A stretch of 19,475 nucleotides of DNA from Sporisorium sorghi (GCA_023212695.1 JALCCG010000359.1:1-19475); one strand, 5' to 3'. Shown: positions 9,928-18,490, counted from the stretch's first letter. The notes: a model not told the origin generated them from the letters alone. Numbers and translations are program-made.

Positions 9928-10010
9928 GACGCCGGTTCAAGGTCGACGCCTATTGGTGATCTTGAGATACGGCGGATGTGTGCGCGGTCGCGGTTGCTGA
10001 AGAGCGATGT

Positions 10011-10016
10011 CACGTG
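10011..10016. promoter_or_regulatory. CACGTG palindrome (E-box) upstream of the Ams2/Spt21-like gene
   Basis: A perfect CACGTG lies 84 bp upstream of the minus-strand start codon, with a related TCACGT 12 bp further on. bHLH factors (Cbf1/Pho4 type) bind such sites in fungi. A single hexamer can occur by chance, so binding is speculative. Confidence 0.25.
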
Positions 10017-10312
10017 TGAGAGTCACGTAGAGTCGGGAACATGGGCGGGCGATGGAGGCGATGGAGGCGATAATCGGAAATGGTACCCAGGAATGCAGTG
10101 GGGGCGATTAGATGTAGGCGACTCCTGAGAAGCGAGTCAAAGGCGCGAATAGGATGAGAAGAGTAGCGCAATGATGGATGAATGCGTGTCTGAGCAGAGT
10201 CGAGGTCGGATGATTAGTGCTGCAAATGCGATGCTTGGCGGTGAATGAGGCGCGATATCGGAAATGGTTGGTGGTTAAAAGGAAAGAACGCGAGCTGGTG
10301 AGTGTCGAAAAG

Positions 10313-10386
10313 TGGATGAAGATGATGAAGATGATGATGTTGATGATGAAGAGGAATGACAAAGCGTGTGATTGTGATTGTGATGA
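10313..10386. repeat. Simple repeats: (GAT/GAA)n followed by (TGTGAT)n
   Basis: A run of gatgaag and gatgat trinucleotide units occupies about 10313-10351, followed by three tgtgat units at 10366-10383. It is microsatellite-like low complexity in the divergent promoter region; no function can be read from it. Confidence 0.75.
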
Positions 10387-10626
10387 GGGTTTGGATCGCA
10401 GTCAACTCGACTCAACTCAGCACACGACGACGTGACTTTGAAACATTCAACTGCTGCTGCTGTAGATGGTCTCACTCGAGCTTAGGACACGCCTCCGCGA
10501 GGCTCATTTTTGGCTGCATTTCGCGTCCCACCAAAAATTCCAAAAGTTGGAAAGAGAGACAAGCGCGTAAAGATGCGTGGTTCGCGTCGAGCTGGTTTCT
10601 GCTCCACATGACAACTTCGCGGTGGC

Positions 10627-10652
10627 TTTTTTTTTTTTTTTTTTTTTTTTTT
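10627..10652. repeat. Poly(T) tract, 26 nt
   Basis: 26 consecutive T on the plus strand in the divergent intergenic region. On the minus strand this is A26, lying 95 nt beyond the 3' end of the 5S rRNA gene. Confidence 0.95.
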
Positions 10653-10730
10653 CTTTCTCAAATTTGTTTGCTCCTCGAGCATAACATTGTTTGGCTTCGA
10701 AAAAAAAAGGCTCTGCTCTGGCGATGCAGC

Positions 10731-10735
10731 AAAAA
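10731..10735 (-). terminator. RNA polymerase III terminator (T5) of the 5S rRNA gene
   Basis: On the minus strand a TTTTT run begins 12 nt after the mature 3' end. Pol III terminates at runs of four or more T, so position and length fit. A second, stronger T9 run at 10708-10700 could act as a fail-safe. Confidence 0.75.
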
Positions 10736-10746
10736 GAGAGAAGAGC

Positions 10747-10864
10747 AACTGCAGCACCTAGGATTCCCGCGTGGTCCCCCACCGCAGTACTGACTAGGCG
10801 ATACCCTGCTTAACTTCGCAGATCGGACGGGATGCGGTGCTTTCAAGATTCTATGGCCGCAGAT
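10747..10864 (-). rRNA. 5S rRNA: 5S ribosomal RNA
   Basis: The minus strand from 10864 reads ATCTGCGGCCATAGAATC..., with the near-universal blocks GAAAGCACCGCATCCCGTCC, GATCTGCGAAGTTAAGCAGG, GCCTAGTCAGTACTGCGG and GGGGGACCACGCGGGAATCC, ending GGTGCTGCAGTT. Length 118 nt matches fungal 5S rRNA. Helix I pairs CUGCGGC at the 5' end with GCUGCAG at the 3' end (one G-U). Helix II pairs AUCUUG with CAGGGU, keeping two G-U wobbles. The internal Pol III promoter (box A around 10805-10815, box C around 10768-10785) is present, and a T5 terminator follows. The gene stands alone between protein genes, as expected where 5S genes are dispersed rather than inside the rDNA repeat. Whether this copy is expressed cannot be seen, but no disabling change is evident. 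Confidence 0.95.
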
Positions 10865-11110
10865 GTTGAGTGACGAGGAGGAGTTGCTACATGAGCCAAC
10901 GACTTTCGAAGAAGGACAGAGTCAAAGACGACAAAAACGCGATCGGCAAGTCTTGCTTGTTGGTCTCAGTTTTGTGGTTGTTTCGCGCCGATGCCGGGAT
11001 CGCTTCATTTCAACGGACAGAGAGAGGCGGACGGACCCCTGCATCGACTCAACGCTGTCTAGCTTAGCTTTCGGCTCTCTCTGTCGGCAAGGGAAGTGCG
11101 TCAGGGTCGA

Positions 11111-11135
11111 GGGCATCCCCATAGGGCATCCCCAT
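11111..11135. repeat. Direct repeat gggcatccccat x2
   Basis: Two perfect 12-bp copies separated by one base in the upstream region of the MFS gene. It could be a binding-site pair or a chance duplication. Confidence 0.7.
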
Positions 11136-11342
11136 GCAAGCCTCACCCTGAGCGCGGTGGGATTCGCCTAACTTGGTTAGCTCCAACACTCATCATCGCG
11201 GCCCAAGGAAGCGGCTCGTGTGTTGTCCTCTCACCAGCGTGTGTGCCTCTGCGCGCGAGCAAAATCGCCGAGCCAGCCCCTCACCTTGGCGATGGCCCCG
11301 CTCAGCAGTGGCAGAATCGGTGAGAGCAGAGAGCGCGCCAAA

Positions 11343-11352
11343 TTTTATAATA
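11343..11352 (+). promoter_or_regulatory. TATA-like element upstream of the MFS transporter gene
   Basis: ttttataata is the only strongly AT-rich short motif on the plus strand in this otherwise GC-rich interval. It is 343 bp before the ATG, and no ATG occurs between 11480 and the start codon, so a transcript starting shortly after it would have a leader of up to about 300 nt. Position alone supports this. Confidence 0.25.
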
Positions 11353-11694
11353 CGTCAAGTGCATCACACCACCGACGGAAAAGCCGACTCGATTGCTGCA
11401 AAGTCGGCGCTGCACGTCACGCTTCTGAAGCTGCAGCACAACTTTTCTAGCACAGCTTTGATCAACAACCTGCATCCGAGTTGAAGCGGCTCATCCGAGC
11501 TGTTGAACCCTTTTCTTTTGCCATTCACCCACCACTTTCTCTCTCCCTCACTTCCATTGATCACATTCACCACTTGCAGCATTGCAGGCAAAGCGCATTT
11601 TGGTCGAAGCGAGCCCACCGAGAAACGCCCACTCTTTGGCTCAGCTGTCGAGTGACGACGTCGCCGGTGCGCGAGCAGCGTCTTTATATTCACC

Positions 11695-14600
11695 ATGACG
11701 GACAAGGATCCGCTCCGTTCTCCCCTCACACCATCCGAACCACCGCTCAGTCCAAGAGCCATCCAATTTGCAGACCAGCTTCACCCTTCTCCTCGTGCGT
11801 CGCGCGACGCCTCCCCTACCAGGTCAAGCTCACACCAGCTCGCCAGCGGCTCGTCCAGCATCGACCGACAGCCTTCTCCGGATCCGCTGCGCAGGCCCAC
11901 ATCGCCAGCAGACATGGTCCAGGATTACGGCAGCGTCTCACGCGATGCATCCCGCTCAGGATACCGCGCCTCGGGTCCTGGCAAGATCGACCTTCCGCCT
12001 TCGCCGTATCTCGGCACGGGTAACGACCTGCTCACGCCAAACGACGATGATCCAGCACGCTCAGCAGCCGGCGCTTCTCGCGCAAGAGCTCCGAGTATGA
12101 GCCCGAGCGTCGCCACCACTTCAGGCCAGCGTCCCGGCCATTCTCGAGGCATGTCGTTCAAGCGGCGAGCACCTAGCATCCAACAGAGGAAGAACTTTCT
12201 TCAACGCGCCTCGATGGGTGTCTTTCCAGGACGAAAGGCTTCCATGGCAGGCAGCGATGCCGGTGCCAACGGCCGCAATCTGCGTCGAGTCCACACCACC
12301 GGCGGTCCTTCTGGCGGCGCAGACGGTGAAGACGACGACGGCAACATCGACATTGACGCTCTCATCGCCTCGGCCGAAGCGCCCTCCATCCCTCGCATGC
12401 TGCCTACGGGCAAATCGGATCCGTACTCGACGCCCATCCCGGCTTTGCCGTTCATTGTGCTGTGCCTCGTGTGCTTTGGCGAGTTCAGCTCGGCCGGTGT
12501 CGCCGGTCCTTTCCTCTTCTTCATGATCGAAGACTTTGGCGTCGGCGGAGAGAGCGAGGTCGGCTTCTGGGCGGGTATCGTCTCGGCGAGCTTTTTCTTT
12601 GCTCAGTTCCTCACTTCGCTCATGTGGGCCTCGGTCGCCGACAAGCGTGGCCGTCGCTTTGTGCTTGCCACCTCGCTGCTCGGCAATGCCGTCACTATGA
12701 TGCTCTTTGGCACCTCGCAGAATCTGGGCACGGCCATCTTTATCCGCTTGGCGCAAGGTTTCTTCAACGGTGCGGTGGGTGTCGCCAAGGGTGCGATCCG
12801 CGACATTACCGACGAGACCAACGAGGGACGCGCCTATGCGCAGATGGGCTTTTGCTGGGGCATGGGCGGTATCATCGGCCCCATCCTTGGAGGCTTGCTC
12901 GAACATCCCGTTCAAAAGCTACCGGGCTTGTTTGGCAAGAGTCAGCTGTTCACCGATTACCCGTACCTGCTACCATGCTTGGTCGCCGCTGCGTTCACCG
13001 CCGTAGGTTCCTTCTTGACCCTTTTCATTGGCTACGACGGCGGTCCTCGCACCGGAGCCATCCAACTGCCGGAGAAGGGCGACATCGAAAGGGCAGCCAA
13101 CCAGGTCGGCAGCTTCGGCCGATCGGCAGGCCAGCGCATCAGCGGCTATTTCAGCAACGCACGCAGCGCTGGCGAATCCGATCTCAGCCTCTCGCGCAAT
13201 TTCGGCAACGCCGCACAGAGCGGCAGCAGGAGTGGTCACTCGACGCCGGATGTCTCGGATGGCCCCAACAAGATGCCGCGCACTTTTACGCAGCAGGTCG
13301 ACTACGAAACGGGTGGACCGCCGTCTCCTGTCCCGAGTGAGGGCACCATCATCACGCACAACAACGCCAACATTAACGACTCGGGCTTCTCGCGCGCTGA
13401 CCACGCTCCGCGCCGACAACGCCTCTTTTCGAGGACAGAAGAGCGACAGCGCGCTATTCTTGGCGGCGGATCGGCGTATGGTTATGACAGGCACATGTCG
13501 CGCTCCTCGGCTGCGCCACCAGGACCAGCCTCTGGCGTGGGTGGACGCTCCGAGTCGTTTGCGCAGAGCAGGACGGCGGGGCGCAACTCGTTTTCCTCGA
13601 CCAACCAGTACGCGCCGGACTTTGAGGAGATTGGGCAGCGGCCGGGGTTGAGTTTCGCGCAGCGCTTCCTGCTTGCGCAGGACGACTCGGTGTTTACGAT
13701 TTCGGATCTGTGGGTCGCTGCTGCGATCAATGGGGACGAGGCGTACGAGGACGTGTTTGAGGATGATGAGGATGACATGGAGAATGCATCGTACGACGAC
13801 GGCAGCGTAGTCGACGATTCGATCGCCGAGAACTCGATCGACGAAGAGGACGAAGACGAGGACGACGAGCAGGATCCGCACGAGCGCTCGTCGCTGTTGG
13901 CGCCAAGGCATCTGCCGCCGCTCAACTTTGCGCAGCGCAAGCTGTCGAGGGCCGGATTTTCGGATGCAGGGCGCTCGTATGCGTCGTCGCGCCCGAGGTC
14001 GATGCGTCGGTCGAGTGGCACGGCGAGGGTGCCGAGTGTGTATGCGAATACGGGGATTGAGAGTCCGGCGCTCTCGCCGGGGTGGAACAACAACCCCTTG
14101 TCGCCGTCGATTGAAGGGGTGGCGGGGCCGTTGGGCGCGTCGACGACGACGGGGGCTCAGCAGCAGGGTCGGTCGGACAGCGCGTGGGATCCGACTCTTG
14201 CTGGAATTCCGGAGTCGCACTCGAACCGTAACAGTCTCATGGTGCCTGGTCAGCGGCGTAGTGGTGGATCGTCGCCGGCGTCGCAGCGGCAGTCGATGGC
14301 TTTTTCGGCAGGCCACCCTGCCGCCGGCACCAAACCGGTGTCGCTGTTCACCCTGCTCCCGACCGCCATCATCGCGCACTACGGCCTGATGGCGTTCCAC
14401 TCGTCGACCTTCGACCAAGTGTTCATGGCGTTCCTCGTGACCCCGGAGCCGTCCGGCGGACTCGGACTCACGGCGTCGCACTTCGCCCAGCTGATCTCGG
14501 CGATGGCGTTCTGCCAGCTGATCTTCCAGTTCGTCTTCTACCCGCGCATTGGGCCGCCGCAGGGCCGACTGTCGCACTTAGCGATGCTGCGGTTGGGGAC

Positions 14601-14979
14601 GGCGATCTACCTGCCGTGCTATACGCTGTTCCCGCTGCTGCGCGGCATGCTGCACCCGGACACGGACGGGTTTGTCATGGGCGGTATGATCTTCTTCGCT
14701 TCGCTAAGGTGGTTGGCCAACGTGTGTGCGTTTACGGCGGTGAGTGTGCTGATCAATGCCATGACGCCGCCGCATTTGACGCCGCTGGCGAACGGGCTGG
14801 CGCAGACCACGTCGAGTGCGGCGAGGTTCGTGGGGCCGATCATTGGCGGGTTGGTGTGGGCGAGGGGCATCGAGGGCGGGCCGGAGAGCCATAGTTGGCC
14901 GTTCAACTATCACCTTGGGTTCTGGTTCGTTGGTCTTGCGGCGTTTACGGGGTTCTTGTTTACGTGGAGGATCAAGTAG
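11695..14979 (+). CDS. MFS transporter with long central loop (DHA1/YCR023C-like)
   Basis: 1094 residues from ATG at 11695 (context caccATGa); no ATG precedes it in the leader. Residues 1-245 are Ser/Pro/Arg-rich and disordered. The first six membrane segments span about residues 250-450: FIVLCLVCFGEFSSAGVAGP, a motif-A-like ASVADKRGRR after TM2 (near residue 314), RLAQGFFNGAVGVAKGAIRD in TM4, and MGGIIGPILGGLLE in TM5. A cytoplasmic loop of about 430 residues follows, with an acidic block at 681-729 and a dileucine-type ERSSLL at 730-735. The second six segments run from about 881 to the end (SLFTLLPTAIIAHYGLMAFH ... GPIIGGLVWARG ... FWFVGLAAFTGFLF). The two halves match major-facilitator proteins of the ZIFL/YCR023C type, usually about 500-650 residues, so length is nearly doubled by disordered parts. 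Substrate is unknown; vacuolar location is suggested by the dileucine motif and the relative. Confidence 0.85.
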   Translation: MTDKDPLRSPLTPSEPPLSPRAIQFADQLHPSPRASRDASPTRSSSHQLASGSSSIDRQPSPDPLRRPTSPADMVQDYGSVSRDASRSGYRASGPGKIDLPPSPYLGTGNDLLTPNDDDPARSAAGASRARAPSMSPSVATTSGQRPGHSRGMSFKRRAPSIQQRKNFLQRASMGVFPGRKASMAGSDAGANGRNLRRVHTTGGPSGGADGEDDDGNIDIDALIASAEAPSIPRMLPTGKSDPYSTPIPALPFIVLCLVCFGEFSSAGVAGPFLFFMIEDFGVGGESEVGFWAGIVSASFFFAQFLTSLMWASVADKRGRRFVLATSLLGNAVTMMLFGTSQNLGTAIFIRLAQGFFNGAVGVAKGAIRDITDETNEGRAYAQMGFCWGMGGIIGPILGGLLEHPVQKLPGLFGKSQLFTDYPYLLPCLVAAAFTAVGSFLTLFIGYDGGPRTGAIQLPEKGDIERAANQVGSFGRSAGQRISGYFSNARSAGESDLSLSRNFGNAAQSGSRSGHSTPDVSDGPNKMPRTFTQQVDYETGGPPSPVPSEGTIITHNNANINDSGFSRADHAPRRQRLFSRTEERQRAILGGGSAYGYDRHMSRSSAAPPGPASGVGGRSESFAQSRTAGRNSFSSTNQYAPDFEEIGQRPGLSFAQRFLLAQDDSVFTISDLWVAAAINGDEAYEDVFEDDEDDMENASYDDGSVVDDSIAENSIDEEDEDEDDEQDPHERSSLLAPRHLPPLNFAQRKLSRAGFSDAGRSYASSRPRSMRRSSGTARVPSVYANTGIESPALSPGWNNNPLSPSIEGVAGPLGASTTTGAQQQGRSDSAWDPTLAGIPESHSNRNSLMVPGQRRSGGSSPASQRQSMAFSAGHPAAGTKPVSLFTLLPTAIIAHYGLMAFHSSTFDQVFMAFLVTPEPSGGLGLTASHFAQLISAMAFCQLIFQFVFYPRIGPPQGRLSHLAMLRLGTAIYLPCYTLFPLLRGMLHPDTDGFVMGGMIFFASLRWLANVCAFTAVSVLINAMTPPHLTPLANGLAQTTSSAARFVGPIIGGLVWARGIEGGPESHSWPFNYHLGFWFVGLAAFTGFLFTWRIK

Positions 14980-15323
14980 TTGCCGAGGGCCAGCGGCACG
15001 ATCGCAATCTGTTTCGCTGTTGTTTGGCGTTCAGTATATACCTTTACCACTTCGCAATGACATGTTCACATTCACGACCAAGAGCTACTCGCTTTCAAGC
15101 CTTCATACCGGATGACACTTGCATTGTTGTTATAGTACAGATGAACGAGCTCGTACAAAGGCTTCAGCAGCAAGAGACTGAGAGCAACCGGCCAAAATGA
15201 CGAGGAATGAGACATTAGAGGGATCTGCAAGGATGTCGACAGTCGTGCAGAGAGCAGCACAGCTGCGCGAGGTATCAATTGTTTGTGTGAGACAGCGAGT
15301 GTTCGAAGCGAGCCTCGTCTGCT
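14980..15323. other. Tail-to-tail spacer between two MFS genes
   Basis: 344 bp separating the stop codons of the two MFS genes. It is more AT-rich than its flanks and must contain both 3' UTRs. No repeat, RNA gene or ORF of note is seen. Confidence 0.6.
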
Positions 15324-17129
15324 TTACGCCTGAGCAACAGCAGTGGCGACCTGGTCGGTCTTCTCGTTGAGCTTGGCGGTGTCCTCCAGGCTCTGCGTAG
15401 GCGTAGGCACACGAGTGGTGTTGATCGAGTTGCTCGAGTCAGTCGACGCGACCTTGTTCTCGACATCGCCACGTCGAGCGCCAATGACAGGACCGCCCTC
15501 CTCCGCATCATCCGAAGCAGCGTACTTGGATCGAGCACGGATCTGAGCGCCGTACTTGATCAGCACGAACGGCAGAGGCACCGCCAACAGCAGCAGGCAC
15601 GCCAGCAACAATCCAGCATAAGGCACCGTGAGGTTGTGGAACATCTGGGTCGAGAACAGCGGGAAAGATGCAGCAAGCGCATTGCGCACAAAGCCCTGTG
15701 CCGAGATGGCAGAAGCGCCGTACTCCGAACCGTAGGCATCAGCGAGATAGTTCTGGATAGCCTCAAAGATCTGGTAGATACCCATGACCAAGGGCACGAG
15801 GGCAATCTCGGGTGCGATCCAGTGAACGTGCTTGTACGAGGTGAAGGCAAAGATGAACATGCCGATGGTCGCCAGAATGCCGCCGACGGCAGCGTAGTAG
15901 AGACGCGCTTCGGGGACAGCAACGCCGTTGTTGCGAGTCTGGGCGCGGTCGTAGAGGTACTTGCCGTGGAAGGAAAGACCAAAGGCGAAGAAGCAGGCGA
16001 GCAAGGGACCAATGTAGGCGAGACCGCCGTTGCCGACACCCCAGCCGTGGATCTCTTGGAAGACGATGGGGATGGCGGAGAAGAAGGCAAAGATGAGCGC
16101 CCAGGCGTAGGCGATGTAGAGGGAGAAGAAGAAGACCACGGGCTCTGACACCAGCAAGAGGGCGGCTCGCGTGGTCGAGGCGTGCAGCAGCGCCTTGAGC
16201 GAAGGAGCCTCGAGCTCCGAGGGCGCACGGTATCGCTGATCACCCGTCTCCTTTCGCAGCTTCTTGGCACGGCGGGCGAGAATGACCGAGCCGCGGGTCT
16301 CGCGGAGGAGGACGAATTCGAGGATGACGACGGCGCCGTTGACGATGAGCTGAACCCACTGAATCCATCGCCAGCCCTTTTCCTGCAGGATGTAGCCGCA
16401 GTAGAGAGGAGCGCCAACGGTACCGGCCACAGCGACAAGCGAGAAGAGGGCGACGGGCAGGCCGCGGTCCTTGGTCTTCCAGATATCGGCGAGCGTTCCG
16501 GGGATGATAGTAGTACCGGCGGCACCAAAGGCACCGCTCAAGAATCGAGCAACCAAGACGGTCTGGATGTTCTGGGCGAGAGCCAGAGGGATGAACCAGA
16601 CGGTGAAAAGGGCGTAGCATCCCAGGTAGATGGGGTTGCGGCCGACGAATTCCGAGAGAGGACCGAGGAAGAGAGGGACGATCGAGAAGGCGCCATTGAA
16701 CAAAAGCATGCCGACCTGACCGACTTCGGTGGAGACGCCGAGTTCCTGCGTCATGGGACCGATACCGGTGGAGAAAGCGGCGGTGGCGAGACCGATGAAG
16801 AGACACATGGAGCAGAGGAGGGCGGTGGTGAGCCACTTGCGGCCGACGGACCAGTTCATGGGGTTTTCGGGATCGTTGTGGCCATCCCAGACGACGAGGA
16901 TGATGTTGTCATCCTTGGCACCTTCAGGCACCTCGACCTGCTTGCGAGGCTGCTCTCTGCTCTTGCGGCTCCAGAGGCTGTTCTTGCGGGCATTGGTGGG
17001 TCGCGACGGAGCAGACTGCGTGCCGTCCTGCGTCTGCTCGGATGCGGCGGAAGCGGTAGCGTCGGCAGTGTTGTACTGCTCACCGCTCGAGAGGAAGTTG
17101 GTGTGAATGGAAGAGGCCTTGAGGACCAT
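15324..17129 (-). CDS. DHA1-family MFS multidrug/polyamine transporter (TPO1/FLR1-like)
   Basis: 601 residues from ATG at 17129 (context accatcATGG). A cytoplasmic N-terminus of about 97 residues leads to WDGHNDPENPMNWS (81-94), a signature just before TM1 in fungal drug:H+ antiporters. TM1 starts at about residue 98. Motif A is GPLSEFVGRNP (156-166), the TM4 region reads RFLSGAFGAAGTTIIPGTLA (195-214), and an antiporter motif-C-like AVAGTVGAPLYCGYI is at 233-247. WRWIQWVQL (253-261) closes the first half. The central loop of about 45 residues (278-325) is basic. The second half holds SEPVVFFFSLYIAYAWAL, GLAYIGPLLACFFAFGLSFH and LADAYGSEYGASAISAQGF (462-480), typical of this family. Length is normal for the family. 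It probably exports drugs, polyamines or other small molecules at the plasma membrane by proton antiport; substrate cannot be assigned. It is convergent with the other MFS gene. Confidence 0.9.
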   Translation of the reverse strand: MVLKASSIHTNFLSSGEQYNTADATASAASEQTQDGTQSAPSRPTNARKNSLWSRKSREQPRKQVEVPEGAKDDNIILVVWDGHNDPENPMNWSVGRKWLTTALLCSMCLFIGLATAAFSTGIGPMTQELGVSTEVGQVGMLLFNGAFSIVPLFLGPLSEFVGRNPIYLGCYALFTVWFIPLALAQNIQTVLVARFLSGAFGAAGTTIIPGTLADIWKTKDRGLPVALFSLVAVAGTVGAPLYCGYILQEKGWRWIQWVQLIVNGAVVILEFVLLRETRGSVILARRAKKLRKETGDQRYRAPSELEAPSLKALLHASTTRAALLLVSEPVVFFFSLYIAYAWALIFAFFSAIPIVFQEIHGWGVGNGGLAYIGPLLACFFAFGLSFHGKYLYDRAQTRNNGVAVPEARLYYAAVGGILATIGMFIFAFTSYKHVHWIAPEIALVPLVMGIYQIFEAIQNYLADAYGSEYGASAISAQGFVRNALAASFPLFSTQMFHNLTVPYAGLLLACLLLLAVPLPFVLIKYGAQIRARSKYAASDDAEEGGPVIGARRGDVENKVASTDSSNSINTTRVPTPTQSLEDTAKLNEKTDQVATAVAQA

Positions 17130-17211
17130 GATGGTGATGGAGGTAGTTCAAGACTACAGAGACGTAGTCGTGAAGGGTGACGGTCAAGTGCTCGTACACC
17201 GAGGGTTTGGC

Positions 17212-17259
17212 GGAGACGAGGAAAGGCGGGAAGAGGGGAGAGGGAGAGGAGCGGGGGCA
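17212..17259 (-). promoter_or_regulatory. Pyrimidine-rich tract upstream of the MFS gene
   Basis: On the coding (minus) strand this is a nearly pure CT tract 83-130 bp before the start codon. CT-rich stretches near transcription starts are common in fungal promoters, so this likely marks the core promoter or early leader. A (CAAGC)3 repeat lies just beyond it at 17281-17295. Confidence 0.4.
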
Positions 17260-17593
17260 GATCGACGTCCTTTTGTATTGCAAGCCAAGCCAAGCCAAAC
17301 GAAACGCTAGCGGAGGGAAAGAGTCGGATGAGCCGGTAAGAGCGCAGCGCAGAGAGCAGAACGAAAGGTCTCTGGACTGTGTGTTTTGGGAGCGCATCTT
17401 GTCGTTCCTCTCCTCGCATTGCGCTTTTTCCTGTCTCTCCCCCTTCTTTCGCTCCCTCTGGCAAATCACAATGTGGGGCCAAAGCTCCTGTTTCTCGATG
17501 CTCATCAACGTCCGCTCTTGCGCATGTCTTCATGTGTTGCTCGCTGCAGCTCCAGCCACTCAGCGGCCGTGTTTGGCTCAGAAGCCCACGGGG

Positions 17594-18327
17594 ATGAACC
17601 AATCACAGCAGCAGCGCGAGTCGTCAGAGTTGGAGCAGAGTTGGGCCCCCGTCTGCTCCCGTCTGCGCACATTTCATGCCGAGAACGGGCAAGACGAGCT
17701 TCGCTTCTTTACTCTCCGCGGGCAGACTGGAGAGGCGCAGAAAGAGAGACAGAGCGTAAGTAGCCCCACCTACTTTCAGGGGCGCAACTCGATCGGCTTT
17801 GCTTCCGTTGTCTGACCGTGATGCAACACCGAAACTAGACGCTCTCTGTTCTGTTCTGTCACTCTCTTAGTCAACGAGAGTCTCAATCTGACTGGAACTT
17901 GTCTCCGACAGAAAAAAATTTTAGCGTGCGCAGATTGAAGGCCAAAGACGTCAAGCAACAAACGCTGCTGTGCTTTGCAGTTCGGCTAAATCGGGCTTCC
18001 TGTCGCTTCTCACCGAATTTCCGCCGTTCAAGCACACTCGCTCGACATTTGCCATCTGCGCCGCCCGTCAAAGCGCAGGCAGGCTCCTTCCAACAATTCA
18101 GGGCAGACTTTCATCTGCAGTCAACCTTCTCGTTGACGAGGAGAATGACATGTCCACGCCAATGGCGCATGCCAAGCCTCGAGCCAAGTCAGTAAGCGGA
18201 GAGCGGTCCGAGTCTAACTTTGGTCTGCTGCTGCTCACAGTCGGATCGACCGCTTGCTAAGTCCGAGAGCGAGCTAGTTTCGCGATCAAGTCAGTCAGGC
18301 GGCGGTGGTCATCAATTGGAAACTTGA
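17594..18327 (+). CDS. Possible small spliced gene, unknown product (tentative)
   Basis: A candidate model reads ATG at 17594 to 17755, intron 17756-17924 (GTAAGT...TTTTAG), exon 17925-18191, intron 18192-18240 (GTAAGC, branch-like CTAAC, CTCACAG), exon 18241-18327 ending in TGA. All three exons join in phase 0 and give 171 residues. I do not recognise the product: the first exon is Gln/Glu-rich, the middle exon contains TRSTFAICAARQSAGR and VNLLVDEENDMSTP, and the end is Ser/Gly-rich. The 49-nt second intron has the best signals; the first has alternative acceptors at 17870, 17911 and 17933. Such a model can arise by chance in GC-rich DNA, so confidence is low. Confidence 0.15.
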
Positions 18328-18487
18328 CATGGACGCAAATCTCTGTCTCTCCCGCCACCACCTCGATGGAGTACCTCTGCCAAGGCTCATCTTTGTCTCG
18401 AGCTAGAACCTCTTACTGTAGCAGGGTGCAAAGGAGTCAGACACTGCCGCGCATGCAGTCGGGATTCGAAAAAATTCGCCGTTTTCG

Positions 18488-18490
<3 letters not shown>

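Larger units (their letters stand above)
9928..11694. other. Divergent intergenic region with promoters of two genes and a 5S rRNA gene
   Basis: 1.77 kb between the Ams2/Spt21-like start (-) and the MFS transporter start (+). It contains a CACGTG E-box-type palindrome at 10011-10016, (ggaggcgat) repeats at about 10045-10070, a GAT-rich stretch at 10313-10351, a poly(T)26 tract, the 5S rRNA gene, and a twice-repeated gggcatccccat at 11111-11135. From about 11480 to 11694 there is no ATG, consistent with the 5' leader of the MFS gene. No additional protein gene is supported; short frames here show no recognisable family. Confidence 0.6.

Noticed and set aside
9952..9956. CCAAT box on the minus strand just upstream of the GATA-factor gene
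   Set aside because: It lies only 25 bp from the start codon, too close to serve as a normal upstream element; a pentamer is easily found by chance.
12970..14577. 535-codon open frame antisense to the first MFS gene
   Set aside because: It is Arg-rich, matches no family and mirrors the GC-rich third positions of the sense gene. The same reasoning rejects the antisense frames at 3407-4318 (-) and 16182-17180 (+).
17177..17815. 212-codon plus-strand frame upstream of the DHA1 transporter
   Set aside because: It begins in the transporter's promoter, is of mixed low-complexity composition and shows no family motif; only its 3' part was kept, in a tentative spliced model.
18463..18473. Box B-like ggattcgaaaa on the minus strand
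   Set aside because: It abuts the poly(T) tract where the tRNA body would have to be, so no tRNA can be folded. A similar ggttcgagtgg at 18616 on the plus strand also lacks a partner box A.
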